This document shows, piece after piece, positions 1-13,596 of a DNA stretch of 64,000 nt. Numbering within the stretch: the stretch's first letter is position 1; each line of letters starts with the position of its first letter. The position numbers were made by a program, and so were the translations under genes. The notes beneath the pieces were generated by a model. The model was not told the DNA's origin, did no database searches, and was given only the letters and a program-made list of their open reading frames with translations. The stretch is from contig NZ_NCEQ01000003.1 in NCBI RefSeq assembly GCF_002280785.1, positions 62,001 to 126,000 of the forward strand, in the 5' to 3' direction. This DNA is from Brevundimonas subvibrioides. GTDB lineage: Bacteria > Pseudomonadota > Alphaproteobacteria > Caulobacterales > Caulobacteraceae.

Positions 1-2108
1 TCGATCGGCTGGCTGAACTCAAAATTGTTGCCGATCTGGAGGGCGGCGACCTCCTCGATCCGCTCGATCAGGGCTTCCTTCGAAAGGTCCGGATCGGGCC
101 AGGCCTCGCGGTCCTTCAGGATGATGACCGCGTCCGAGATGTTGGGCGGCATCGGGTCCACCGCCGCCTCGGCCGTACCGGTCCGAGAGAAGACGGTCTC
201 GACCTCGGGCTGGGCCACGATGGCGCGCTCCAGGGCCATCTGCATGGCCAGGGATTGCTCCAGCGAGGCGGACGGCACGCGCAGGGCCTGCATGGCGATG
301 TCGCCTTCGTCCAGGGTCGGGATGAACTCCCGGCCCAGGGACATGAACGACACCACGCCGATCCCCAGCGTCACGACGGCGGCGATCAGGACGGTGGTCG
401 GGCGTTTGACCGCCTGGGCGATGGCCGGCTCGATGCCGCGACGCGCGAACCGCAGGATGCGGGTCTCGTGCTCGACGGCCTTTCCGTCCGGCCCCAGGTG
501 GACCGTCTTGGGATCGCGCACCAGAAGCGCCGTCATGGCCGGCACGAAGGTGAAGGAGAAGATGAAGGCGCCGACCAGGGCCAGCATCACCGTCGCGCCC
601 ATGGGCACGAACGTCTTGCCCTCGACGCCTTCCAGCATCAGCAGGGGGGTGAAGACCAGCAGGATGATCAGCTGGCCGAAGGCGGCGGGTTTCACCATCT
701 GACCGGCCGCTTTCATGGCCACGCCGAGGCGTTCGTGGCGCGTCAGCCTGCGCCCGAGTTCGCCCCGCCGCTGGGTCAGCATCAGCAGGGTGTTCTCGAT
801 CACCACCACCCCGCCGTCGACCATCAAGCCGAAGTCGAGGGCGCCCAGGCTCATCAGGTTACCGCTGATCCCGAACCGGTTCATGCCGATGACGGCGAAC
901 AGGAAGCTGAGCGGGATCATCAGGGCCGTGATCCCGGCCGCGCGGAAGTTTCCGAGCAGCAGGAACAGCACCACGATCACGAACAGGGCGCCCTCGGTCA
1001 GGTTGCGAGCCACGGTGGTGATGGTTGAATTGACCAGCTGGCTCCGATCCAGAACCGGGGTGGCGACCACGCTGGGCGGCAGGGAGGTGCCGACTTCTTC
1101 CAGCCGCTCGGCCGCGGCCTGGGCCACGGTGCGGCTGTTCTCGCCCGCCAGCATCAGGGCCGTGCCGAGGACGGCCTCGTGCCCGTCGCGGCTGGCGCCG
1201 CCCAGGCGCGGGGCTTGGCCGATCTCGACGACCGCCACATCGGCAACGCGAACCACCAGGCCGCCGCGGTTGACCACGGGGGATTGCGCCAGATCGTCGA
1301 TCGTGGTGGCCAGGGCGTCGGTGCGAACCACCAGGGCCTCGCCCGCCCGCTGGACATAGCCGGCACCGGCCTGGGTGTTGGCGCGATCGAGCGCCTGCAC
1401 CAGATCGTCGAGGTCCAGTCCATAGCGGGTCAGGGCCGAGGCGTCCGGCCGGACGGCGTATTCCTTCACATAGCCGCCGTTGACGTCGATCCCCGCCAGG
1501 CCCGGCGAGGTGCGCATCTGGGGCGCGATGATCCAGTCCTGAACCGTGCGCAGGTAGGTGGCCCGCTGTTCGGGCGTCGTCAGGCGCTCGCCCTCGGGTG
1601 TCAGATAGGTGCCGTCGACCTGATAGCCCGGCTTACCCGTGGCCACGGTGTTGGTGGCGCTGAACGGCTCGTAGTCGACCGTCCACATCAGGACCTCGCC
1701 CAGGCCCGTCGTGATCGCGGACAGGTTGGGCTCGACCCCGTCAGGCAGGTTCTCGGCGGCTTGACGCATCCGTTCCGAGACCTGCTGGCGCGCGAAATAG
1801 ATGTCCGTCTGGTCGGTGAAGATGACGGTGATCTGGCTGAAACCGTTGCGCGACAGAGAGCGGGTGCTCTGCAGTCCCGGGATGCCGGCCATGGCCGTTT
1901 CCAGCGGATAGGTGACTTGTCTTTCGATCTGTTCGGGCGCCAGGGCGGGCGCGACGGTGGTGATCTGGACTTGGCGGTTGGTTATGTCAGGGACGGCGTC
2001 GATCGGCAGTTTGGTCAGTTCGAACAGGCCGAAGGCGGCGACGATCGCCACGGCCATGACGACGAACCAGCGAAAGCGGACCGAGGCCTCGATGAGAGCT
2101 TTGAACAT
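1..2108 (-). CDS. Heavy-metal efflux RND permease, CzcA/CusA family (3' end outside window)
   Basis: This is the inner-membrane proton-driven pump of a tripartite metal efflux system. About 702 N-terminal residues are present of a family length near 1,030-1,060; the gene runs off the left edge. The start ATG at 2108 gives MFKALIEASVRF followed by the first membrane helix and the family signature LPIDAVPDITNRQVQI. The TM4 motif reads VDGGVVVIEN; the single Asp in VDG, rather than VDD, is typical of metal-pumping (HME) RND proteins as opposed to drug pumps. [14 protein letters not shown] is also a family block. It lies 14 bases after the CzcB-type adaptor gene in a leftward operon. Specificity cannot be read from the fragment; Zn/Cd/Co is usual for Czc and Cu/Ag for Cus. 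Confidence 0.93.
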   Translation of the reverse strand, partial: MFKALIEASVRFRWFVVMAVAIVAAFGLFELTKLPIDAVPDITNRQVQITTVAPALAPEQIERQVTYPLETAMAGIPGLQSTRSLSRNGFSQITVIFTDQTDIYFARQQVSERMRQAAENLPDGVEPNLSAITTGLGEVLMWTVDYEPFSATNTVATGKPGYQVDGTYLTPEGERLTTPEQRATYLRTVQDWIIAPQMRTSPGLAGIDVNGGYVKEYAVRPDASALTRYGLDLDDLVQALDRANTQAGAGYVQRAGEALVVRTDALATTIDDLAQSPVVNRGGLVVRVADVAVVEIGQAPRLGGASRDGHEAVLGTALMLAGENSRTVAQAAAERLEEVGTSLPPSVVATPVLDRSQLVNSTITTVARNLTEGALFVIVVLFLLLGNFRAAGITALMIPLSFLFAVIGMNRFGISGNLMSLGALDFGLMVDGGVVVIENTLLMLTQRRGELGRRLTRHERLGVAMKAAGQMVKPAAFGQLIILLVFTPLLMLEGVEGKTFVPMGATVMLALVGAFIFSFTFVPAMTALLVRDPKTVHLGPDGKAVEHETRILRFARRGIEPAIAQAVKRPTTVLIAAVVTLGIGVVSFMSLGREFIPTLDEGDIAMQALRVPSASLEQSLAMQMALERAIVAQPEVETVFSRTGTAEAAVDPMPPNISDAVIILKDREAWPDPDLSKEALIERIEEVAALQIGNNFEFSQPI

Positions 2109-2122
2109 GATCTGTCGCTCCC

Positions 2123-3325
2123 TTAGTGGCCGTGCTCGGCTTCGCCCTTGGCGAGCTCCGCCTTCAACAGGAAGGCATTGGTCCCCGCGATGCGTTCGGG
2201 GCCGGTCAGGCCCCGCACGATCTCGGTCCGCCCCCCGGCCGCGCGACCGATCAGGACCGGTACGGCCTGGAAGCCGGTGTCGGTCCGGACGAAGACGACC
2301 GACGCGCCTTCCACAGTCTGGATGGCGTCCGACGGCACGGTGACGCCGCCGACCGTGTCCCCGGTGACGACCGTTCCCGTGATGGCCGAACCCGACGGAG
2401 GCAAGACGCCGCCGGTCGGACGCGCGCGGATCACGGTCGCGCCGCCATCGATCCCGCCGCCCCCGGCCGCGACGCCTGTCACGATGCCGGTGACGGCACC
2501 AGACGGGGTCTGGACCTGGATCGTGCTGCCGGCCCGGACCTGGGCGGCCAAAGCGGGCGCGGCGTTAAACACCATTTCGATCCGGTTGGGATTGGTCACC
2601 TCAGCGATGACACCGCCCTGGGCTGCGAAGCCACCGGGGCCGACCTGGACGCTGGTCACGACGCCCGAGATGGGACTGACTACGTTCAGCCGACCCGAGG
2701 CGTTGGGCGAACCCGCCGCCGAAGATCGGGCCCGGGCCGCGCGGGCCGCGGCTTCGGCGCTGAGCGACTGGGCGCGTGAAGTCTCGACCTCTTGCCGCGC
2801 GACGACGCCCTGCTCCTCCAGATTGCGATCGCGCTCATAAGCGCGCCGGGCTGCGTCCGCCGAGGCGGCGGCGGCATCGGCGTCGGCGCGGAAGGTGGCC
2901 GCCTCGCCGCTGACCAGGACGGCCAGGGATTGACCGGCTCGGACCGACTGGCCGGGGGCCACAAGGACGCGTTCGACACGGCCGCCGACTGAGGCCGCGA
3001 CGGCGGCGCGGGCATCGACCATCGGTTCGACACGACCGGACAGCCGGGTCTCGCCGCCGCCGCCGCCGCTGGCGGAGACCAGGGTGATGCCGACCGCCTG
3101 GATCTGGGCCGCCGTCAGTTCGACGACTCCCTCTTCGCTGCCGCCTTCTTCGGCAGCGCCCTCCTCGCCTTCGGCGTGCTCATCCTCCGCCGACGCTTCG
3201 GCAGGGACGGCGGCAGGCACTGCCCCAGGGCGCTCGCTGAAGAGCCAAAGTCCGCCGCCCAGCAGAACTGCGGCGGCGACCCCGCCCAGCAGCCAAGTTT
3301 TGTTGAGTCCAGATTTGCGCGTCAT
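2123..3325 (-). CDS. Efflux RND periplasmic adaptor, CzcB/CusB family
   Basis: This 400-residue membrane fusion protein should link the inner-membrane pump to the outer-membrane channel. An N-terminal membrane anchor (about residues 10-28) is followed by an acidic, His-containing stretch (about 45-66) that could gather metal near the pump. Then come a barrel-sandwich hybrid region, an Ala/Arg-rich helical hairpin (about 135-205) and the second lipoyl half beginning VVSPISGVVTSVQVGPGG. The C-terminus ends EAEHGH. The start overlaps the stop of the upstream CzcC-type gene by 4 bases, so the two are translationally coupled. Family assignment is firm; the metal is not known. Confidence 0.92.
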   Translation of the reverse strand: MTRKSGLNKTWLLGGVAAAVLLGGGLWLFSERPGAVPAAVPAEASAEDEHAEGEEGAAEEGGSEEGVVELTAAQIQAVGITLVSASGGGGGETRLSGRVEPMVDARAAVAASVGGRVERVLVAPGQSVRAGQSLAVLVSGEAATFRADADAAAASADAARRAYERDRNLEEQGVVARQEVETSRAQSLSAEAAARAARARSSAAGSPNASGRLNVVSPISGVVTSVQVGPGGFAAQGGVIAEVTNPNRIEMVFNAAPALAAQVRAGSTIQVQTPSGAVTGIVTGVAAGGGGIDGGATVIRARPTGGVLPPSGSAITGTVVTGDTVGGVTVPSDAIQTVEGASVVFVRTDTGFQAVPVLIGRAAGGRTEIVRGLTGPERIAGTNAFLLKAELAKGEAEHGH

Positions 3326-4575
3326 TGAGCGGCTCCAAAAGGGGCGCGGCCATCAAGGCGCGCGAGATCGATTTCAGCCCGCACACGGGCCAGTCGGGCA
3401 TCCAGGGCGGCGTTGCGGGCGGCGATCAGGGCCGCGCGCGAACTGCGCAACTCCAGTTGAGAGATGCGTCCCGCTTCCGCGCCGATGCGCGACAGGCGAT
3501 AGGCTTCCTCGGCCGAGCTCACACCGCTGTCAGTCGCCGAGACGCGACTGGCGGCGGAACCGAGCCGGGCCCTAGCGGCGACGCGGTCAGCCTCGGCCTC
3601 CTGCCGGGCGCCCCGCAGCCGGGCGTCGGCAGCGCGGAAGTCGGCCTGGACCGCCTCCACATTCCCCCGGTTCCGGTCAAACAGAGGCAAGGGAACGCTC
3701 AACCCGAACGTCAGGGCGGTCGCGTCCTCGGCCTCGAAGCGCCGGACCCCGACCGAGGCCCGGACATCGGGCCGCGCGCGGATGCGTTCGACGGCGATCC
3801 GGCGATCGGCGGCTTCGCGTTCGGCCTGGGCGACCAGGACCGCCGGCGCCACCGTGGCATCGGTGCCGACGAACGAAGGCGTCCGGTCCAGCAGGGTCTG
3901 TTCGATCGAGGTCACCGGCTGGACCAGCATGGCGAAGCCGGTGAGGCGGGCGAAGGCGGCGTCGCGCTCGGCCTGGGCCTCGTCGAGCCGGGCCCGCGCC
4001 GCGGCAGCCTCCGTCTGGCCTTCGATGCCGCGCAACAGCGGTTCGCGCCCCTCCTCGACCAGGGCCAGGGCGGCCCGGGTGTCGGCGAGCGTCAGGGTCA
4101 GGGCCTCGGTCGCCAGACCGAAGCGGCGATCCGCTGCCTCGGCCTCGGCATAGTAGAGCGCCAGCCGCCCGGCCGCGTCCGCGGCGACGAGGTTGGCGCG
4201 CCGCGAGGCCGTGTCGGCCTCCGCGCGCGCCACATCGACCCGGGCGCCCCGTCGGCCCCACAGTTCCAGGTCCGTCGACAGGTTCAGGGAGGTTTCGGCA
4301 TTCTTGTAGCCCTCAAAGGGGCCGCTGCCGAAGGCGTTCTCGGCCTCCAGTCCCAGGACGGGGTTGGGGCGGACCCGGGCCTGCCGAACGCGCGCCTCAG
4401 CGGCGTCGAGCAGGGCTCCGGCTTCGCTGATCAGGGGGGTGTCGGACAGACGCGCGACCAGCGCGTCATAGCCGGGAGCCGGATCGGCCAAGGCCGGTCC
4501 GCTCAGCGCGACCGCAAGGGCCGCGACGGCGCAGCCGACCGCGAATCGCGGCGGCCTACGAAATGAGGAAGGCAT
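3322..4575 (-). CDS. Outer-membrane efflux channel, TolC/CzcC family
   Basis: A 417-residue outer-membrane factor with an N-terminal signal peptide (cleavage probably near residue 30, after GPALA) and the long Ala/Arg/Glu-rich helical repeats of TolC-type channels. The mid-protein block LSVPLPLFDRNRGNVEAVQA is the family's equatorial/strand signature and lies about 60% along the protein, as expected. It is the first intact structural gene of the module (order czcC-czcB-czcA, leftward) and its stop overlaps the start of the adaptor gene. CzcC is the best family match. Confidence 0.92.
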   Translation of the reverse strand: MPSSFRRPPRFAVGCAVAALAVALSGPALADPAPGYDALVARLSDTPLISEAGALLDAAEARVRQARVRPNPVLGLEAENAFGSGPFEGYKNAETSLNLSTDLELWGRRGARVDVARAEADTASRRANLVAADAAGRLALYYAEAEAADRRFGLATEALTLTLADTRAALALVEEGREPLLRGIEGQTEAAAARARLDEAQAERDAAFARLTGFAMLVQPVTSIEQTLLDRTPSFVGTDATVAPAVLVAQAEREAADRRIAVERIRARPDVRASVGVRRFEAEDATALTFGLSVPLPLFDRNRGNVEAVQADFRAADARLRGARQEAEADRVAARARLGSAASRVSATDSGVSSAEEAYRLSRIGAEAGRISQLELRSSRAALIAARNAALDARLARVRAEIDLARLDGRAPFGAAQ

Positions 4576-4628
4576 TGTGGGTATCCCATGAGGTTTGACG
4601 AGAAGACGCGCGATCGCGCGAAGTCAGG

Positions 4629-5030
4629 TCAGACCCGGGGAGGTCGCTCCGGTCCCGCGGGCACGCGGGAGGCCAACAGGTCGTCGCCGGTCATGCTCCG
4701 CAAGGCGACGCCGAGTCGAGCCGACGGACCGTAGTCAGCAGCGGTGTTCAGAACGCTCGCTGCATGATGACAATGGCCGTGGCTGCAGACGCCGTGAAGA
4801 GTCTCCACCTCACCTGCGTCGGCGGGATCACCGTCCATAACCTGGGCGGCGTGAGGCGGTTCGAGTTCGGCCGAACAGGCCACGGCATCGACCGTAGGCA
4901 CCAGAACCAACACCGCGACGAACAGCGCGATGAGCGCCGCCGTGAGTCGTTGCCTGGTCAGGATTAAGCCCATGCCGCCCCATAGCACGGAGGGCTTAAT
5001 CATCCATATCTTTTGGGTGGGCTGCGTCAT
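4629..5030 (-). CDS. CzcI-like small periplasmic metal-resistance protein
   Basis: A small secreted protein with a hydrophobic segment (TAALIALFVAVLVLVPTV) and a metal-ligand cluster HGVCSHGHCHHA in the middle. The C-terminus ends PERPPRV, resembling the Pro/Arg-rich tail of CzcI-type proteins encoded just upstream of czcC. Such proteins are thought to modulate czc expression or bind metal in the periplasm. The start at 5030 makes an ATGA overlap with the stop of the broken upstream CDF gene; an internal ATG at 4973 would give a more typical signal peptide and may be the real start. The CzcI relation rests on position, size and His/Cys content, not on strong motifs. Confidence 0.65.
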   Translation of the reverse strand: MTQPTQKIWMIKPSVLWGGMGLILTRQRLTAALIALFVAVLVLVPTVDAVACSAELEPPHAAQVMDGDPADAGEVETLHGVCSHGHCHHAASVLNTAADYGPSARLGVALRSMTGDDLLASRVPAGPERPPRV

Positions 5031-5682
5031 GCCGCCCTCAACTCCGCACGGGACTGACGCACGATCGACACCGCCGACTGGAGGAAGAGACCCGCCAGGA
5101 TCACGCCGGCGACCAGATCGGGCCAGCGGGAGCCCGTGACCAGCACCAGGGCGCCCGCCCCCGCGACCGCCAGGCTGTGAACCAGATCATTGCGGGTGCA
5201 CAGCCAGGCCGAGCGGACTTGGCGTCGCCGTTGCGGAACCGGATCAGCAGCAGGGCCGCCAAGGCATTGGCCGCGAACCCGAACAGGCCCAGGCTAGTGA
5301 TCACAGTGCCCTCAATCGGCGCGCCGGTCACAGCCCGCCAGATGGCGAACCCGAGAATGGCCAGGGCCAGCACACCGAGGCTCGCGCCCTTCAGCAGGGC
5401 CGCCCCGGACCGCACGCGAACCGAACGTCCTATGGCCCACAGGCTGAGCGCATAGGTCACGCTATCGGCCAGGAAATCCAGTGCATTGGCCCCAAGCGCA
5501 GCCTAGCCCTGTACCAGAGCCCCGCCGCCGACCGCGACGAAGGCCACAGCATTGATGCCGATGACCAGCGCTAGCACCCGGCGATAAGCAGGCGACGCGC
5601 CGTCGAACTTTACCGCCTGACCACAGCAGCCATAGGCCTCAGGCGGTGCGCTTCGAAGGGTGTCGGCGGCGGGCAGGGTCAA
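5027..5682 (-). pseudogene. Broken CDF-family cation efflux gene (nonsense plus frameshift)
   Basis: Reading from a TTG at 5682 with a GGAG site upstream gives the start of a cation diffusion facilitator (KFDGASPAYRRVLALVIG). A TAG at 5503-5505 interrupts it. The same frame then resumes with ANALDFLADSVTYALSLW, a strong CDF block, and continues to about 5,220, where one base appears lost. From there the next frame encodes VRSAWLCTRNDLVHSLAVAG and ends in SRAELRAA with a TGA at 5027-5029. Coding potential is thus spread over one frame with a stop and then a shifted frame. It is divergent from the MerR gene and precedes the CzcI-like gene. Unless these are sequencing errors, the transporter is inactive. 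Confidence 0.82.
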
Positions 5683-5711
5683 GTGGTTGTCTCCGTTGGA
5701 ACCCCTTGTGC

Positions 5712-5732
5712 ATCCTCTAGCCACTAGAGGAT
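5712..5732. promoter_or_regulatory. MerR-type operator: perfect 9-bp inverted repeat
   Basis: The sequence ATCCTCTAG-CCA-CTAGAGGAT is a perfect 9-bp dyad with a 3-bp centre, the layout bound by MerR-family dimers. It lies between the divergent CDF remnant (start 5682) and the MerR gene (start 5754). On the minus strand a TTGATC hexamer overlaps the left arm as expected for a -35 box, pointing to control of the leftward CDF/czc transcript. No convincing -10 box was found. The arm CCTCTAG resembles sites of the ZntR/CadR/PbrR group. Confidence 0.75.
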
Positions 5733-5753
5733 CAAGCATCTATCTGTCCGCCT

Positions 5754-6227
5754 ATGTCGATTTCTTCGCCCACATCCGCGCTGCGCTCCATCGGACGGCT
5801 TTCGCTCGAGACGGGGGTCAAGGTTCCGACCATCCGCTTCTATGAGAAGATCGGTCTTCTGGCCCCGCCGCCGCGCACGGCCAGCGACCGGCGCCTGTAT
5901 GACGGCGCCGCCTCGCGCCGCCTGGCCTTCATCAGGCATGCGCGCCAGCTCGGTTTCGATTTAGAGGCGATCCGGTCCCTGCTCGATCTCAGCGACCAGC
6001 CCGACCGCCCCTGCGCCGACGCCAATGTCATCGCAGCCCGGCATCTGGCCGACGTCGAGGCCAAGATCGCCCAGCTCCAGGCGCTGCGGGTGGAGCTGTC
6101 GCGAATGAAGGCGGACTGCGCGGGCGGCCGGGTCTCGGCCTGCAAGGTGATCGAGGTGCTGCACGACCACGGTCGCTGCCTGTCATCCCACGACACTGTC
6201 GATGCGGCACCGGCTCTGCCGCGATAG
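5754..6227 (+). CDS. MerR-family metal-responsive regulator (ZntR/CadR/PbrR-like)
   Basis: A 157-residue regulator with an N-terminal winged-helix DNA-binding domain (VPTIRFYEKIGLLAPPPRTA, then RRLYD and RRLAFIRHARQLGF) and a C-terminal dimerisation helix. Candidate metal ligands are Cys87, Cys122, Cys130, His137/139 and Cys142. The 35-residue spacing between the first two cysteines matches Zn/Cd/Pb sensors of this family. It is transcribed away from the broken CDF gene and the czc module, with a perfect MerR-type dyad 22 bases upstream of its start. It probably activates the leftward metal-efflux transcript. Which metal it senses is inferred from the spacing only. Confidence 0.88.
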   Translation: MSISSPTSALRSIGRLSLETGVKVPTIRFYEKIGLLAPPPRTASDRRLYDGAASRRLAFIRHARQLGFDLEAIRSLLDLSDQPDRPCADANVIAARHLADVEAKIAQLQALRVELSRMKADCAGGRVSACKVIEVLHDHGRCLSSHDTVDAAPALPR

Positions 6228-6245
6228 GCCCTAACGGGTCCGGCC

Positions 6246-7580
6246 TCAGCCGCCGGGTCCCGGCCAGCGATTGTGCTTGTCGTCGATCACGAAGGGATGG
6301 GCGTGGGCGGCGCCGGGTCCCCTCCCTGCCCCGTCCGTCAGATGCGGATCGTCCGGTGCCAATTCCGGATGGCTGTGGGCCAGGGTCTCAGGGTCTCGCG
6401 CTGGCCAGATCAACAGACCGAGCACAGCGCCCGTCGCGCACAGCGCCGCCAAGACTAGGAAGGCCGCGGCAGGATCGGCCTCGGCGCTGACCAGTCCCGC
6501 CACCGGATAGGCGATCAGCCAGCAGGCGTGGGACAGGGCGAACTGGGCCGCGAACAGGGCCGGTCGATCCTGCGCCGTCGATGATCGCCGAAGCGCCCGT
6601 CCCGCCGGGGTGATGGTCAGGGAATAGCCGAACCCCATGATCACCCACAGACCGATCAGGACCGGATAGCTGACCGCCACCCAGGCTCCGGCGAGCAGGA
6701 CCGTGGTCATCACACCGGCTCCCAGCACCATGGCGGTTCGATCCGACATCCGGCCCAGCAGGCGCGGCAAGACGACGGCCGCCGTCATCGACCCGCCGCC
6801 GAACGCCGCAAGCGCCCAGGCGGTCGCCTGTTGCGACAGGCCGAACTGCGACTGCACCAAAACCACAGTGTTGACGAACACCATGGCCCCGCCCGCCGCC
6901 GTCGCCAGGCTGATGGCCAGAAGGCCCCGCAGTCGCGGCGTAAGGGCGAACAGCCGCAAGCCCCCGGTCAACCGTTGCATGAAGGGTTTGGGCTGGATCT
7001 TGCTCAGCACCGGCAGGCTGGCCCCGACCACGAACAGAGCCGAGACCACGAACCCCAGGGCCGTGCCGACAAACAGGTTGTTGTAGCTGATGAAGGCCAG
7101 TAGCAAGGCCGCCAGCACCGGACTGGCCACGCTTTCCAGATCGGCCGCCAGCCGCGAGAGCGACAGGGCCTTTGTGTATTCCGCCTCGTCGGGCAGCAGG
7201 TCGGGAATCATCGCCTGAAACGCCGGGGTGAAGGCGGCGGACGCGACATAGAGCACGGTCATCAGCCCATAGACCTGCCACGGCTCGCTGACGAAGGGCA
7301 GGCTGACGGCGACGCCCGCCCGCACGACATCCAGTGACACCAGCAGGGTCTTCCTGGGCAGACGGGCCGACAGGGCGCTGGCGAACGGCGCGACCCCGAT
7401 ATAGGCGATCATCTTGATCGCCAGCGCCGCGCCCAGGACCTGGCCTGCGTCTGCCCCGGCCAGATCGAAGGCCAGCAGACCCAGAGCGACCGTGGCCATG
7501 CCGGTCCCTAGTAAGGCGGCGACCTGGGCCGTGAACAGGTTGCGATAGGCGGCGTGGCGAAGCGGCGAAAACATATGCAT
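6246..7580 (-). CDS. MFS exporter, NreB/NrsD-like (probable Ni/Co resistance)
   Basis: A 444-residue major facilitator with about twelve hydrophobic segments. After the last helix it carries a hydrophilic tail with repeated histidines (LAHSHPELAPDDPHLTD and later HAHPFVIDDKHNRWPG). His-rich C-terminal tails are characteristic of the nickel exporters NreB and NrsD. It is the last gene of the long leftward unit that contains the second czc module, HupE and the anchor protein, which supports a Ni/Co role. Its 3' end faces the MerR gene convergently. MFS membership is certain; the substrate is an inference from the tail and neighbours. Confidence 0.82.
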   Translation of the reverse strand: MHMFSPLRHAAYRNLFTAQVAALLGTGMATVALGLLAFDLAGADAGQVLGAALAIKMIAYIGVAPFASALSARLPRKTLLVSLDVVRAGVAVSLPFVSEPWQVYGLMTVLYVASAAFTPAFQAMIPDLLPDEAEYTKALSLSRLAADLESVASPVLAALLLAFISYNNLFVGTALGFVVSALFVVGASLPVLSKIQPKPFMQRLTGGLRLFALTPRLRGLLAISLATAAGGAMVFVNTVVLVQSQFGLSQQATAWALAAFGGGSMTAAVVLPRLLGRMSDRTAMVLGAGVMTTVLLAGAWVAVSYPVLIGLWVIMGFGYSLTITPAGRALRRSSTAQDRPALFAAQFALSHACWLIAYPVAGLVSAEADPAAAFLVLAALCATGAVLGLLIWPARDPETLAHSHPELAPDDPHLTDGAGRGPGAAHAHPFVIDDKHNRWPGPGG

Positions 7581-7611
7581 CTCTCTCGAGGGTCGCGCGT
7601 CAGCTGAACAT

Positions 7612-7648
7612 GCCCCGTCATCGGTTCCGATCGGACCGACGACGGGGC
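7612..7648 (-). terminator. Hairpin between anchor-protein gene and MFS gene
   Basis: GCCCCGTC at 7612-7619 pairs with GACGGGGC at 7641-7648, and the arms extend inward by five further pairs after one mismatch, leaving a 9-base loop. It sits in the gap between the anchor-protein gene and the MFS gene. There is no clear U-tract, so it may attenuate or stabilise the mRNA rather than terminate fully. Confidence 0.4.
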
Positions 7649-7656
7649 GGGATCGG

Positions 7657-8334
7657 TCAGACGACCCGCTTGACCTCGCTGTAGGCGCCTTCGGTGATCA
7701 GGGTGATGGTCACCGGCGCGCCCGTGCGGTTACGCCAGAACCAGCCGTGACTGCCGGTGAACACCGCCGTCAGCGTATCCTCGACCCGTTCGGACGAGCC
7801 CTTGGCATAACCGTGGTAGGAGGTGCCCGGCCGGTCGGCGTGGGTGTCGTAGTTGATTCGACCGCCGCTGCTGGACCAAGTGTAGCGGACCGTGGCCCCC
7901 TCCTGCATCACGAGCTTGATCTCGGCGCCCTGGTCAGGCGCCAGGGTCAAAACCGTACGGTCCGACCGCGTCCCGGCCTGGGCCGCCGTGACCACCGGAG
8001 CCGCGCCGGGAGCTGCTGTCGCCGGCGCAGCCGCATCCGCCGTCGGGGCGAGCGGAGTTGAGTCTGTTGTGGGTGCCGGTGCCGGAGCCGCGGTTGCCGC
8101 GCTGGCCTCCGCCGCCTCCTCCGCCTGAGCTTCGGCGGCGAGCGAGACCTTGATCCGGCCCATCTCGGTCAGGCCGAACACCGAGCCGACTCGGGTCGGA
8201 TCGACTCCGTATTCGGCGGGCATGACGACGGTGACCAGCAGGCCGGCGGCGATGGCGGCGGCGATGCCGGTGGACTTCAACAGCTTGCCCGTCGAGGGCA
8301 GTTCGGAGGCGGTGGGCTTATTGGCGTTGTACAT
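7657..8334 (-). CDS. 'Transmembrane anchor protein' associated with HupE
   Basis: A 225-residue single-pass protein: a short cytoplasmic N-terminus, one membrane helix (about residues 23-41, STGIAAAIAAGLLVTVVMPA), an Ala/Pro/Thr-rich linker (about 70-125) and a periplasmic beta-rich domain (about 126-225) with many aromatic and Gly residues (TVRYTWSSSGGRINYDTHAD). I recognise it as the family usually annotated only as transmembrane anchor protein and found next to hupE in metal-efflux clusters. No enzymatic motif is visible. It follows hupE after about 15 bases and is surely co-transcribed with it. A helper role for the HupE permease or the RND complex is an inference. Confidence 0.72.
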   Translation of the reverse strand: MYNANKPTASELPSTGKLLKSTGIAAAIAAGLLVTVVMPAEYGVDPTRVGSVFGLTEMGRIKVSLAAEAQAEEAAEASAATAAPAPAPTTDSTPLAPTADAAAPATAAPGAAPVVTAAQAGTRSDRTVLTLAPDQGAEIKLVMQEGATVRYTWSSSGGRINYDTHADRPGTSYHGYAKGSSERVEDTLTAVFTGSHGWFWRNRTGAPVTITLITEGAYSEVKRVV

Positions 8335-8348
8335 GGGTCAGTCTCCGA

Positions 8349-13592
<5,244 letters not shown>

Positions 13593-13596
<4 letters not shown>

